From Labrys sp. WJW (GTDB taxonomy: Bacteria > Pseudomonadota > Alphaproteobacteria > Rhizobiales > Labraceae): a stretch of 64,000 nucleotides of DNA. The DNA is taken from the NCBI RefSeq assembly GCF_001676615.1, contig NZ_LYXZ01000009.1, forward strand, positions 1 through 64,000. Reading direction: 5' to 3'. A program made the translations under genes and the position numbers. Positions 1 to 8,687 of this stretch are shown here, in pieces (the stretch's first letter is position 1; each line of letters starts with the position of its first letter). The notes below the pieces were generated by a model, which did no database searches, was not told the DNA's origin, and worked only from the letters and a program-made list of their open reading frames with translations.

Positions 1-91
1 CCTGAATTGATTGCCGGCCGGCCCGCCGCTATTGGGGCGGTTGAATGTCCTTGCCGATATCGACCGAAGGGGCCCGTCCGCAGGGAAGTCC

Positions 92-1303
92 TCAGGCCGC
101 GAGCAATTCGTCCGCCGGGCCGAAGAACTCGTAGTGGATACGGTCGGATCGCACGCCTGCGAGCGACAGTGCCGAAACCGCCGCACGCAGAAAGGGCCTT
201 GGTCCGCAAATATAGTAGTCTGCCTCGCTGGCCGGGGTATTGGCGATCAGCCAGCTATCCGTGATGAGGCCGGCGCGATCATAGTCGCGTCCGGCGGTTT
301 CATCGGCGAGCGGCGTCTGGTGAAAATCGGTGACGCGCACCGCCTTGCCTTGGGAGGCAAGCGCCCGGACATGCTCGCGCATCGCATGGGTCTGGCGATT
401 ATGCGTCCCGTGGATGTAGTGGACAGGAACGTTGCTGCCGGCGGCGACCAGCGCCTCCAGCATCGCCACCATCGGCGTGAGGCCTACGCCGCCGGACAGG
501 AGGACCACAGGGCGTTCCGGACGGTCGGCAAGAAAGAACTCGCCCGCCGGCGCCGCCACCTTGAGGATCGTTCCCGCGGGGGCGTGGTCGTGGAGCCATC
601 CCGACGCAAGGCCGTGGGGCTCGCGCTTCACCGATATGCGATAGGTCTGCCCATTCGGTGCAGCCGAGATCGAATAATTGCGCTTGATCGGCGGGTGGCC
701 GGGGATTTCGAACCAGAAGGTGAGATATTGCCCCGGTATGTGGTGCATGACGCCCTTGCCATCGGCTGGCCGCAGCACGAAGGATTTGATGACGCTGCTT
801 TCGCGCACCACGTTCTCCACGCGAAAGTCGCGCCAGCCGTTCCAGCCGCCGATGGCTTCCTTCTGCTCGGCATAGATGCGTTCCTCGCGTGCAATCAGGA
901 TGTGGGCAAGGAACCAGTAGGCCTCTCCCCATGCGGCGAGGATTTCGTCGGTCGCGGCATCCCCCAGCACGGCCTTGATCGCACCCAGCAGGGCATCGGC
1001 GACATGGGGGTAGTGCTCGGGCAGGATCTGGAGCCCGACATGCTTTTGAGCGATTCGCTCGACTGCAGGCACGAGCGCGCTCAAATTGTCGATGTTGCTG
1101 GCATAGGCAAGGATGGCACCGGTCAGCGCGCGCGGCTGTGATGCCGCATCGCCATGATGGGACTGATTGAACAGATCTCGAATGTCAGGGTTCCTGAACA
1201 TGCGCGAATACATTTCGCGCACGATATCGAGCCCGTGGGCCTCGAGGGCGGGAACTGTGGCTTTGACGAGCGCGATGGTTTGCGCACTGAGCGGCTGCGG
1301 CAT
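92..1303 (-). CDS. hmp: Flavohemoprotein, nitric oxide dioxygenase
   Basis: This 403-residue protein has the full flavohemoglobin layout: an N-terminal globin (about 1-140) with a tyrosine at position 32 in the distal pocket and a proximal histidine in AQKH (residue 88), then an FAD domain carrying RNYS and an NAD(P)H domain carrying GGVGLTPM. The family oxidises NO to nitrate with O2 and NAD(P)H in the cytoplasm. I chose the ATG at 1303 because AGGAGA lies just upstream and the translated product begins like known Hmp proteins; the open frame extends 33 codons further without homology. It is divergent from an Rrf2 regulator, and two NsrR-like operators lie in the 125-bp gap, so NO-induced derepression is expected. 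Confidence 0.95.
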   Translation of the reverse strand: MPQPLSAQTIALVKATVPALEAHGLDIVREMYSRMFRNPDIRDLFNQSHHGDAASQPRALTGAILAYASNIDNLSALVPAVERIAQKHVGLQILPEHYPHVADALLGAIKAVLGDAATDEILAAWGEAYWFLAHILIAREERIYAEQKEAIGGWNGWRDFRVENVVRESSVIKSFVLRPADGKGVMHHIPGQYLTFWFEIPGHPPIKRNYSISAAPNGQTYRISVKREPHGLASGWLHDHAPAGTILKVAAPAGEFFLADRPERPVVLLSGGVGLTPMVAMLEALVAAGSNVPVHYIHGTHNRQTHAMREHVRALASQGKAVRVTDFHQTPLADETAGRDYDRAGLITDSWLIANTPASEADYYICGPRPFLRAAVSALSLAGVRSDRIHYEFFGPADELLAA

Positions 1304-1353
1304 GACATCTCCTGTAATTTGGATGCTTTCGGGACAGGGTTTGATCGAGGCAA

Positions 1354-1376
1354 AACATGTATTCTGGATGCATCTA
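1354..1376. promoter_or_regulatory. NsrR-type operator 1 (hmp-proximal)
   Basis: An 11-1-11 dyad with half-sites AACATGTATTC and TAGATGCATCC (the second read on the minus strand). It fits the known NsrR consensus (AAGATGYATTT half-site) at most positions, including the ATGYAT core. It lies about 50 bp upstream of the hmp start, where a repressor would block transcription. Confidence 0.75.
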
Positions 1377-1390
1377 TACCGGCGAAATAA

Positions 1391-1413
1391 AACATGCAAC
1401 AATGATGCATATT
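1391..1413. promoter_or_regulatory. NsrR-type operator 2 (nsrR-proximal)
   Basis: A second 11-1-11 dyad, half-sites AACATGCAACA and AATATGCATCA (the second read on the minus strand). It ends 15 bp before the nsrR start, which suggests autoregulation. It is weaker than operator 1 in the inner positions. Confidence 0.55.
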
Positions 1414-1428
1414 TTTTGGAGCAAATCG

Positions 1429-1848
1429 GTGCGACTGACGCGCTACACCGACTACGCCATGCGCGTGCTGCTGTACCTTGCCAGGAAGCCGGACACGCTA
1501 TGCTCGATCGGCGACATGGCGCGCGCCTATGCCATCTCGCAGAACCATCTGATGAAAGTCGTCAACGATCTGGTGAATGCGGGCTATCTGGAAAGCGTGC
1601 GCGGCCGCCATGGCGGCATACGCCTGGCCAGGTCCGCCGCCGACATCAATGTCGGCGCTCTCGTCCGTCATACCGAGGACGATTTTGACCTGGTCGGCTG
1701 CGGTTCCTGCATCATCGCGCCAGCCTGCGGTCTCACAAGCGTGCTGGACGAAGCGCTGCAATCGTTCCTGGCGACACTCGATCGCTATTCCTTGGCGGAC
1801 ATCGTCGCCCGCAAAGGCGATTTCGGCTACCTGCTGAGAGCCTCGTGA
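1429..1848 (+). CDS. nsrR: Rrf2-family nitric oxide-sensing repressor NsrR
   Basis: This is a 139-residue winged-helix protein that opens with MRLTRYTDYAMRVLLYLA, the usual NsrR/Rrf2 beginning. It has three cysteines in a C-X2-C-X5-C cluster (residues 91, 94, 100) following the DLVGC stretch, positioned like the iron-sulfur ligands of NsrR. The GTG at 1429 is chosen because a TTGGAG ribosome site precedes it and the upstream in-frame ATGs fall inside the operators. NsrR proteins hold a NO-labile Fe-S cluster and repress NO-detoxification genes; divergent hmp is the obvious target. Confidence 0.9.
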   Translation: MRLTRYTDYAMRVLLYLARKPDTLCSIGDMARAYAISQNHLMKVVNDLVNAGYLESVRGRHGGIRLARSAADINVGALVRHTEDDFDLVGCGSCIIAPACGLTSVLDEALQSFLATLDRYSLADIVARKGDFGYLLRAS

Positions 1849-1851
1849 GAC

Positions 1852-1873
1852 GGCGGGTTTGCCCCGCCTTTGT
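1852..1873 (+). terminator. Rho-independent terminator after nsrR
   Basis: GGCGGG and CCCGCC form a six-base-pair stem with a short loop, followed by TTTGT, starting 3 bp after the nsrR stop codon. Confidence 0.65.
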
Positions 1874-2295
1874 AACAATCCTCGCGTCGACCGACCAGAA
1901 TCCCAAAGGCGAGCCCATTCTCGGAGGCCGGCCGGGAGAGTGAGGTCTGAAGTGTCCCGCGGGGGGCTTGGAGGCTCATTCCGAGGCAGGACGTTTACGG
2001 ACGTCGGGGCAGAGCTTTTTTCAGGCTCATTGCCTCTTCCGGCCCCACTTATCTTCGCAAACGGGGAGTCTTCGGCCCAAGCCAGAGATCCGTAAAAAAA
2101 CGTTTGGCGAATTCAGTATTTTGTGCGTATGCTACCAGTTACGTTCAACAGAGAACGCGGTCACGGCACGTTGCGCAGCGCGCAGTAGGTACTGTGCGTG
2201 ACCATCCCCCCAAACATAAAAGATAATCGTACGGCACGACATGCGTTGTGCTGTCCGGATCACACTGTCCAACGTAAATCTGGAGGAGTCCGCCT
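1874..2295. promoter_or_regulatory. Long leader upstream of the hydantoinase genes
   Basis: I see no convincing gene in these 420 bp. Two stem-loops lie close to the downstream gene: 2159-2203 (GGTCACG..CAC pairing with GTG-CGTGACC, one bulge, with an inner TGCGC/GCGCA stem) and 2231-2254 (a ten-pair stem with two G-U pairs around ATGC). A strong ribosome site, GGAGGAG, sits just before the ATG at 2296. Because an AmiR-like ANTAR protein is encoded nearby, the hairpins could belong to an antitermination leader, but I do not see the canonical AxxGxx hexaloops. Confidence 0.3.
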
Positions 2296-4368
2296 ATGAA
2301 TATAGACGGAAGACTGAGCAGCTATGCGTCTAATGGGTCACGTGTTCGAGTTGCCATAGACGTTGGAGGAACATTCACCGACGTTTTCATTCTGGACTCC
2401 AACGGCAACCAGACCGTTGCAAAAGTCCCAAGCACATCCAATCCGATCGATGCCGTCATGAATGGCGCTGCCGCGGCCCGGATCGATTGGCATGACGTGG
2501 AACTGTTTACCCACGGCACGACGATCGCCACCAATGCGCTGATAACCCGCAATTTCAAGCCCGCGGCAATGGTGACGACCAAGGGTTTCCGCGATGTTCT
2601 CGAAATCGGGCGCGGTACCAGAGAAGACCCCTGGGATGCCTACAAGGAAGGCACTCCGCCCTATGTTCGCCGGCGCGATCGTTTCGCCGTTACCGAACGC
2701 ATCAACTATCGCGGCGAGGTCATCGAGCCGTTCAACGAGGCCGAGGCTCGCGAAGTAGCGCGCATCCTGCACAAGCGGAAAGTGACCGCTGTCGCAGTGT
2801 GCTTCATCAACGCCTATGTCAACGGCGCTCACGAACTGCGAATGGCCGAAATTCTTGCCGAAGAGCTCGGGCCGGATGTCGCAATCACGACCTCGCACGA
2901 AACCCATCCGGAGATCTTCGAGGACGACCGGTTTTCCACGACGGTCGCCAATACGATCCTGGCGCCGATCATCCGGCCCTATGCGCGCGATATCGACCGC
3001 AGAACCACCGAGGCCGGGTATGAGGCCGACGTGCTGCTCCTGCATTCCGGCGGCGGCGTGATAACGCCGGCGACGGCGGAAAAATACGCGGCGCGGCTCG
3101 CGGCTTCAGGCATCGCGGCAGGGGCGATCGCGAGCAGGCATTTCGCCGGCCTGTGCGGCTACAAGAATGCAATAGGCCTGGATATGGGTGGAACATCGGC
3201 CGATATTTCGCTCGCAGCCGACGGCCATCTGCGGATGACCGACAAGTGGGAGGTCGACTGGGGCCACCCGATCTGCTTCCCCTCGGTCGAGGTTCTCACC
3301 ATTGGCGCAGGTGGCGGCTCGCTCTCCTGGCTCGACAAGGCCGGGTCGCTGCGTAACGGCCCGCAATCGGCCGGCTCCGTGCCCGGTCCCGCCTGCTACA
3401 AGGCCGGGGGCACCGAACCGACCAACACCGATGCGAACATCATTCTGGGACGCGTTGGTACCGAACTGGCCGGTGGCACGATGAAGCTCGATCGTGATGC
3501 CGCCCTGGTGGCGATGACCAAAATCGCCGAGCCGCTCGGGCTCAATGTGATCGAGGCCTCGCTCGCCACGCTGCGGGTCGCAAACGCCAATATGGCCGAT
3601 GCAGTTCGCCTGATCTCCATTGCCCGGGGCCACGATCCGCGTGATTTCGCGCTGGTGGCTTTTGGAGGTGCCGGCCCCCTGCACGGCGTCGACATCGCGC
3701 GCGAGCTCAACATTCCGGTCGTGGTGGTGCCGCCAAACCCCGGCGTGACCTCCGCAGTCGGCTGCATGCTCGTCGATGTCCAGCACGACGTGACCCGGAT
3801 GTTCTTCAAGGACGCCGTCGAGGCCGATCCGGCCGACATCGAGGCAGCGTTCAGGGAGATCGAAGCCGAAGGGCGCCAGCGGCTGGAAACCGACGGCGTC
3901 GACGAGAAGGACATGACGTTCCAGCGTCTCGTCGACATGCGCTATCGCGGCCAGTGGCGTTCGCTGGCGGTGCCGGTTTCCGGCCAGATCAAATCGATGA
4001 AAGAGGCGATCGCGATCTTCCACAACGAATATCAGAAGGCGCACAACTTCCGGCGTGAGGACTTTCCGGTCGAAATCTATCGTCTGACCGTTCGCGCCAT
4101 CGGCGTCACCCCCAAACCCTCCTTCCCGAAAGTCAAGATCGACAAGGATGCCCAGGCGACGCCCAAGGGAACGAGGCAGGTCTGGTTCCACGGACAGGCC
4201 GAGGCGATGACCACCAACCTCTATGACCGCGATCATCTGGCGGCCGGGGTCACGATCAAGGGACCCGCCGTCATCGACCAGCTCGACTCGACCACCGTCA
4301 TCCCGCCGGACTGCGTCGCCCATATCGACGAGTGGCTCAACATCCAGATCAAGCTCGACGCCGCATAA
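2296..4368 (+). CDS. Hydantoinase/oxoprolinase family, subunit A
   Basis: This 690-residue protein belongs to the HyuA / N-methylhydantoinase A / acetone-carboxylase-beta / caprolactamase-alpha family. Visible family marks are the N-terminal phosphate loop DVGGTFTDVF (about residues 22-31), a second actin-fold loop LDMGGTSADIS (near 295) and GGAGPLHG (near 458). Members use ATP to open cyclic amides or activate carbonyl compounds together with a B subunit, and the next gene encodes that partner. Substrate cannot be read from the sequence; the neighbouring NCS1 permease and AmiC-like sensor favour a small cyclic or linear amide (hydantoin, lactam or similar). A strong GGAGGAG site precedes the ATG. 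Confidence 0.88.
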   Translation: MNIDGRLSSYASNGSRVRVAIDVGGTFTDVFILDSNGNQTVAKVPSTSNPIDAVMNGAAAARIDWHDVELFTHGTTIATNALITRNFKPAAMVTTKGFRDVLEIGRGTREDPWDAYKEGTPPYVRRRDRFAVTERINYRGEVIEPFNEAEAREVARILHKRKVTAVAVCFINAYVNGAHELRMAEILAEELGPDVAITTSHETHPEIFEDDRFSTTVANTILAPIIRPYARDIDRRTTEAGYEADVLLLHSGGGVITPATAEKYAARLAASGIAAGAIASRHFAGLCGYKNAIGLDMGGTSADISLAADGHLRMTDKWEVDWGHPICFPSVEVLTIGAGGGSLSWLDKAGSLRNGPQSAGSVPGPACYKAGGTEPTNTDANIILGRVGTELAGGTMKLDRDAALVAMTKIAEPLGLNVIEASLATLRVANANMADAVRLISIARGHDPRDFALVAFGGAGPLHGVDIARELNIPVVVVPPNPGVTSAVGCMLVDVQHDVTRMFFKDAVEADPADIEAAFREIEAEGRQRLETDGVDEKDMTFQRLVDMRYRGQWRSLAVPVSGQIKSMKEAIAIFHNEYQKAHNFRREDFPVEIYRLTVRAIGVTPKPSFPKVKIDKDAQATPKGTRQVWFHGQAEAMTTNLYDRDHLAAGVTIKGPAVIDQLDSTTVIPPDCVAHIDEWLNIQIKLDAA

Positions 4369-4406
4369 GCGATGCCAGGCATAGGAACATGGAGAGGAAG
4401 AACAGC

Positions 4407-6491
4407 ATGAGCAACTCCGACAAATATGCAGGGCTGTCCGACAAGGGCATCCAGCATCCGCCCCTCCCTGCGGATCGGAAGACGGTGTTCAAGACCACAC
4501 TCGACCCGATCACATTCGAGGTTCTGCGCAACGCCTTCGTCAACATCGTCGACCAGATGGCCGAGCAGCTGCTGAGAACCTGCTATTCGTTCGTGATCTA
4601 CTGCCGCGACTTCTCGTCGGGGCTGAGCGATCCCCAGGGCAACCTGGTGATGCAGGGAACAGGCGACATCGCCGCGCATGTGGGAACACTCCATTATACC
4701 TGCAAGGCGGTGATCGAGGCGTTCGGCGACGACATCCATCCCGGCGACGTCTTCATCATCAACGACCCCTTCCGCGGTGGCAGTCACTTCAACGACACGC
4801 GGATCCTGCGCCCGATGTTCTACAAGGGCGAGTTGATCGGATACTCGCAGGCCAATGGTCACTGGGCGGACATGGGCGGCGCAGCACCGGGATCCTTCAA
4901 CATCACCGCGCTCGACCACATGGGCGAAGGGCTGCGCATCACGCCGGTGCGCGTCTGGAGCAAGGGCGTCTGGCTCGAAGACGTGGCCCGCATGATCGCC
5001 GCCAATACGCGCAATCCCGGCGACGTCATCGGTGACATGCAAGCCCAGGCCGAGGCGACCGCCGTGGCCGAGCGTGAGATCGTCCGGCTTTGCGACAAGT
5101 ATGGCGCCGAGACGATCAAGACCGCGTTCCAGGAGGTGCAGGACTGGGTCGAAGTGCTCATGCGTGCGCGCCTTGCCGAATTGCCTGATGGTACCTGGTA
5201 CGCCGAGGACTATATCGATCAGGATCCCAAGCTCGAGGAGGGCCTGATCCCGATCAAGATCAAGTTCACGATCGACGGCAATCATGCCCATTACGATCTG
5301 TCGGGATCGCATCCGCAGATTTCCACCTTCCTGAATGCGGCCTATGGCGGCTCGTTTGCGGGCATCGTGGCGGGAACCAAATATCAGTTCCCGGATCTGC
5401 CGCTGAACTCCGGCCTCTACCGGGCGGTAACCGTGAACGTGGGAGAGCCGGGGACCGTCGTCAACGCGGATTGGCCGAGCCCTTGCGCCGGCTTCTGTTC
5501 GGGCCCGTTCGAAAAGCTCATGAACTCGGTGTTCGGCCTTTGGGCCGAAATCCTGCCCGAGCGAACTATGGGCTGCGCCTTCAATCTCGAATATCTGCTG
5601 GTCGGCGGGCGTGACACCAGGATCAAAGGGCGTCCCTATTTCATGTGGTATGACTGGATGGCAGGTGGCTGGGGCGGTCGCAACGGCCGAGACGGCTTCA
5701 ATGCCACGGCCCCGGTGTTCGGTGCGCAATATGGCATCCAGCCCCTCGAGGGCCAGGAGCGCCTCGCTCCCGTGCTGACGAAATGCCATGATTTCGTGCA
5801 GGACTCGGCCGGTCCCGGTGAGTCCCGAGGCGGGCTCGGCGCCGAGAAGGGCGGCTCCGTCTTCGAAGGCGAGCGTATCGTGGTGTCCTATTGCTGCGAT
5901 CGCGAGCGCTCGGTCACATGGGGCATGTGGGGCGGCCTGCCCTCGATCCCCCACGGTGTGTGGCTCAACAAGGGGACGGAGAAGGAGCGCTATCTCGGGT
6001 CCATCTTCTCCAACCTGCCGGTTGAGCTGGACGACGTGTTCACGCGACCATCCGCAGGCGGCGGTGGCGTCGGCGACCCCTTGCTGCGCGATCCGCAACT
6101 CGTCTGCGAGGACGTCGCCGATGAATATGTCAGCGTTGAGCGGGCAAGGATCGACTACGGCGTTGTCATCCGGGTGATCGATCGCGACCTGGCTCAGTAT
6201 GAGGTCGATGACGAGGCAACCGAGCGGGAACGCCAGCATATCGCCGCGGCTCGCCTGGGCTGGCTCGATGCGGACGCCGAGACGATCGCCGCGGATTATC
6301 GTGCCGGCAAGCTCAACGAGATGGATTGCGTCCGGCAATATGGCGTCATCCTCGATTGGGGTGATGGCACGCTCCTGCCGAATACGACCAATCAGTTTCG
6401 CCAGATGTTCAAGCGCAGGGTTGTGCCCTATTGGGGCAAGACGCTGGCGGTCCTGGGCCAGGAAGCAACCCAAAGAACCCGAGCCGCCTGA
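4407..6491 (+). CDS. Hydantoinase family, subunit B
   Basis: This 694-residue protein is the HyuB-type partner of the preceding gene. Typical HyuB segments are seen: DPITFEVLRNAF near the N-terminus, DVFIINDPFRGGSHFND in the first third and the C-terminal glycine-rich turn SAGGGGVGDPLLR. The ATG at 4407 is preferred over in-frame ATGs at 4332 and 4389 because GAGAGGAAG lies 6-7 bp upstream and the 4332 start would overlap subunit A. The two genes are separated by 38 bp and are surely co-transcribed. In the family A and B form an ATP-dependent cytoplasmic complex. Confidence 0.88.
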   Translation: MSNSDKYAGLSDKGIQHPPLPADRKTVFKTTLDPITFEVLRNAFVNIVDQMAEQLLRTCYSFVIYCRDFSSGLSDPQGNLVMQGTGDIAAHVGTLHYTCKAVIEAFGDDIHPGDVFIINDPFRGGSHFNDTRILRPMFYKGELIGYSQANGHWADMGGAAPGSFNITALDHMGEGLRITPVRVWSKGVWLEDVARMIAANTRNPGDVIGDMQAQAEATAVAEREIVRLCDKYGAETIKTAFQEVQDWVEVLMRARLAELPDGTWYAEDYIDQDPKLEEGLIPIKIKFTIDGNHAHYDLSGSHPQISTFLNAAYGGSFAGIVAGTKYQFPDLPLNSGLYRAVTVNVGEPGTVVNADWPSPCAGFCSGPFEKLMNSVFGLWAEILPERTMGCAFNLEYLLVGGRDTRIKGRPYFMWYDWMAGGWGGRNGRDGFNATAPVFGAQYGIQPLEGQERLAPVLTKCHDFVQDSAGPGESRGGLGAEKGGSVFEGERIVVSYCCDRERSVTWGMWGGLPSIPHGVWLNKGTEKERYLGSIFSNLPVELDDVFTRPSAGGGGVGDPLLRDPQLVCEDVADEYVSVERARIDYGVVIRVIDRDLAQYEVDDEATERERQHIAAARLGWLDADAETIAADYRAGKLNEMDCVRQYGVILDWGDGTLLPNTTNQFRQMFKRRVVPYWGKTLAVLGQEATQRTRAA

Positions 6492-6508
6492 GGCGACCGC
6501 GGAGGGGA

Positions 6509-6533
6509 GGCGGAGCACGGAACGCTCCGCCTT
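6509..6533 (+). terminator. Hairpin after the hydantoinase pair
   Basis: GGCGGAGC pairs perfectly with GCTCCGCC around a seven-base loop, 17 bp after the stop codon. Only two T follow, so termination may be weak or incomplete. Confidence 0.4.
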
Positions 6534-6540
6534 CGCACCG

Positions 6541-6640
6541 GAGCAAAGCGCGTTTAGACCCAAACGCTGCATTGCTCTCACTCTTTGGTTCGACGCGTCT
6601 TTGCGGTTCTTGGTGACACCACCAGATCGCAAAACGCTTT
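6541..6640 (+). repeat. Dispersed palindromic intergenic repeat, copy 1
   Basis: About 100 bp running from GAGCAAAGCGCGTTTAGAC to AAAACGCTTT. It is close to identical to 36291-36390 and related to copies at 27421, 32605, 36392, 37471, 41881 and 48650. No coding potential; it lies between the hydantoinase pair and the permease gene. Confidence 0.85.
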
Positions 6641-6816
6641 AGTGCCGCTCCTTGGGGCGGTCTGCAGTCGCGCTGGGTTGGCTGGGAACGCCAACGCCAT
6701 CGTGTTCAGGGCAACGCGCACATCTTCGATGATACGGGCTTCCATCGCTTCGCCTTCTGCGCGAGCAGGCCCGCGCATGCACCTGCTGAAGGTAGTTCTC
6801 GCGTGTAGGGAAACAG

Positions 6817-6887
6817 CCAGCCGCGACAAGAGACGGCTGGAATTTCACATCCTGCGGACCGGCCACTGATCCCTGGTTCCCCAGCCG
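6817..6887 (+). promoter_or_regulatory. Mutually exclusive stems in the permease leader
   Basis: CGGCTGG at 6834-6840 can pair with CCAGCCG at 6817-6823 (10-base loop) or with the identical CCAGCCG at 6881-6887, which would also enclose GGACC/GGTTCC. Only one stem can form at a time. The second copy ends 34 bp before the permease ATG, so it could modulate elongation or ribosome access. An AmiR-type RNA-binding antiterminator encoded nearby is the natural candidate regulator (inference). Confidence 0.4.
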
Positions 6888-6921
6888 TCATTGGTGCGAC
6901 CGCGACCACAGAGGGGACATC

Positions 6922-8565
6922 ATGGACAAAGCCAGTAGCGTTCCAAAACCTGACATCATCTACCAGGACGAGCCTGGAGTCTTGCGCCAGGCGGCCGCCG
7001 AGGATTTCTCTTTGCATATCGTGCCGCCGACCTGGCGAAGCTCGCGATTTTCGCTTGCGATGGCTTGGTTCGGCCTGATGAGCGCCATGTTCTGGGTCGT
7101 CGTCGGCAGCACGGTCGCATTGTCGGTCGGCACGGTCGATACGCTGATCGGCATTGCGCTATCGACGGTGGTCTACGGCGTTCTGTGCAATGTCGCCGCC
7201 CGCTTTGCGGCACGAAGCGGTACGAATGTGGCGCTGTTTTCCCGGGCGGTTTTCGGGCAGGTCGGCGCAACGTTCGCCGCGCTGCTGTTCGGGGTGACGA
7301 TCACCTATTACGCCATTGCCGAGGGCACCATCGTCGCGATCGCACTTCAGGACTATTTCGGCGGACCGATGAGCCTGTGGTATTTCATCGTCTGCTGCTA
7401 CAGCGCCCCTCTGGTCATGCGCGGCGTCCGCACCTGGCTGGACCGGATCAATGGGGTTTTGCTTCCTCTCTATGTCCTTGGCCTCATCGCCTGCGTCATC
7501 TGGGCGATCGTTACACATGGATATTCTAACAACTGGCTGACTCATCTTCCAGCAAAGAGCGCCGACATGGGTGTTCCTGGCTGGTGGTTCGCCTTCACGG
7601 TCTATATGGGCGTGTGGGTCGTGGTGATGATGACGTGGGACGTAGCCCGCTTCGGCCGCAAGGAGGATGCGATTGCCAACGGCAATACGAGCTTCGGCAT
7701 TCCCTTCTATGTCGTCACACTGCTGATCAACGGCGCAGTCGGGATCTTCATCGCCGAGACCATTCCGATCGTGGGGCCGTTGTCGGAGACGTCGGCGATC
7801 ATTGGCATCGTGGCGCTGATGGGGCCTTTCGGTGTGCTTCTGGTCTGGGTCAGCCAGACCAGGATCAACACGATCAACTTCTATCTTTCATCCACCAACA
7901 TGCAGAACTTCTTTGCGCGGGCATTCAAGATCTCTTTGCCCCGCACCGTGTGGGTGGCGATCATGTCCGTCGTGATCTTCCTGGTGATGCTCACCAATGT
8001 CTTCGGCTACCTGCTGCAGACGCTGCAGTTCCAGGGCGTGATCATCGTCGCCTGGGTTGGCGTCGCCATGACCCATGTCGGCTGGTGCTATCTGCGCGGG
8101 ATCAAGGCCGACATGCTGGAGTTTCGTCCCGGCCGGGTTCCGCTGGTCAACCCGGGCGGACTCGGGGCCTGGGTGGTGGCATCGGTGGTCGGCTGCCTGC
8201 TCCTGGTATTCGGCGGCAGCTTTGGCGGCATCTGGGCACCGCCGATCACTCTGGCGATAGCCGTCGTCATCTATGCGGCGTCTCTGGGGATCGCGCGCGC
8301 GAATTGGTATATCGTGGAGCGGCCGCACGACCCCAGACGCGAGGTCGACGATCCCTGGACTGCAAGGATCCGTTGCAGTCATTGTTCCCAGGCCTATATT
8401 GCCCACGAAATGGATCGCGACCCTTCATTCCGTCATGAACCGATTTGCCTGGCATGTGCGTCCGACCGCCGCGAATTCCTGGTGGCAGCCCGGGCGGAGG
8501 CGAGAACCTATGTCGGGAACTGCGAGCCGGTCATGCTCGACTCCAGGCGCAGTTCGGCAACGTAG
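6922..8565 (+). CDS. NCS1-family permease with C-terminal zinc-ribbon-like tail
   Basis: This is a 547-residue, roughly 12-helix membrane protein of the nucleobase:cation symporter-1 type, with hydrophobic helices from about residue 45 to 470 and NCS1-like TWDVARF and QTRINTINFY regions. Relatives import purines, pyrimidines, hydantoins or allantoin with H+ or Na+. After the last helix there is a cytoplasmic tail of about 70 residues with two CxxC pairs (IRCSHC near 485 and CLAC near 510), as in a zinc ribbon; I do not know this on standard NCS1 permeases. GAGGGG precedes the ATG. Position after hyuA-hyuB suggests it imports their substrate. Confidence 0.85.
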   Translation: MDKASSVPKPDIIYQDEPGVLRQAAAEDFSLHIVPPTWRSSRFSLAMAWFGLMSAMFWVVVGSTVALSVGTVDTLIGIALSTVVYGVLCNVAARFAARSGTNVALFSRAVFGQVGATFAALLFGVTITYYAIAEGTIVAIALQDYFGGPMSLWYFIVCCYSAPLVMRGVRTWLDRINGVLLPLYVLGLIACVIWAIVTHGYSNNWLTHLPAKSADMGVPGWWFAFTVYMGVWVVVMMTWDVARFGRKEDAIANGNTSFGIPFYVVTLLINGAVGIFIAETIPIVGPLSETSAIIGIVALMGPFGVLLVWVSQTRINTINFYLSSTNMQNFFARAFKISLPRTVWVAIMSVVIFLVMLTNVFGYLLQTLQFQGVIIVAWVGVAMTHVGWCYLRGIKADMLEFRPGRVPLVNPGGLGAWVVASVVGCLLLVFGGSFGGIWAPPITLAIAVVIYAASLGIARANWYIVERPHDPRREVDDPWTARIRCSHCSQAYIAHEMDRDPSFRHEPICLACASDRREFLVAARAEARTYVGNCEPVMLDSRRSSAT

Positions 8566-8576
8566 AACACCATTGC

Positions 8577-8599
8577 GGGCTGCGCCTTCGGTGCAGCCC
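8577..8599. terminator. Hairpin between convergent permease and amiR-like genes
   Basis: GGGCTGC pairs with GCAGCCC around an inner GCC-TTC-GGT. It sits between two convergent genes; no T-run is present on either side. Confidence 0.35.
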
Positions 8600-8687
8600 G
8601 GCTTGCATGACCGCCCTCGCTCGGGCGTCGCCACGGGGGCATCTTCGATAGATCTCGCCAGAGCCGGTCGGGCTGTGCCCGCATTCT

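Noticed and set aside
4233-6632. A 799-codon minus-strand frame opposite hyuB
   Set aside because: Shadow of hyuB; its first codons are merely the translated dispersed repeat.
6578-6829. A minus-strand frame between hyuB and the permease gene (83 codons)
   Set aside because: Its C-terminal part is the dispersed repeat and no family is recognised; coding status is not supported.
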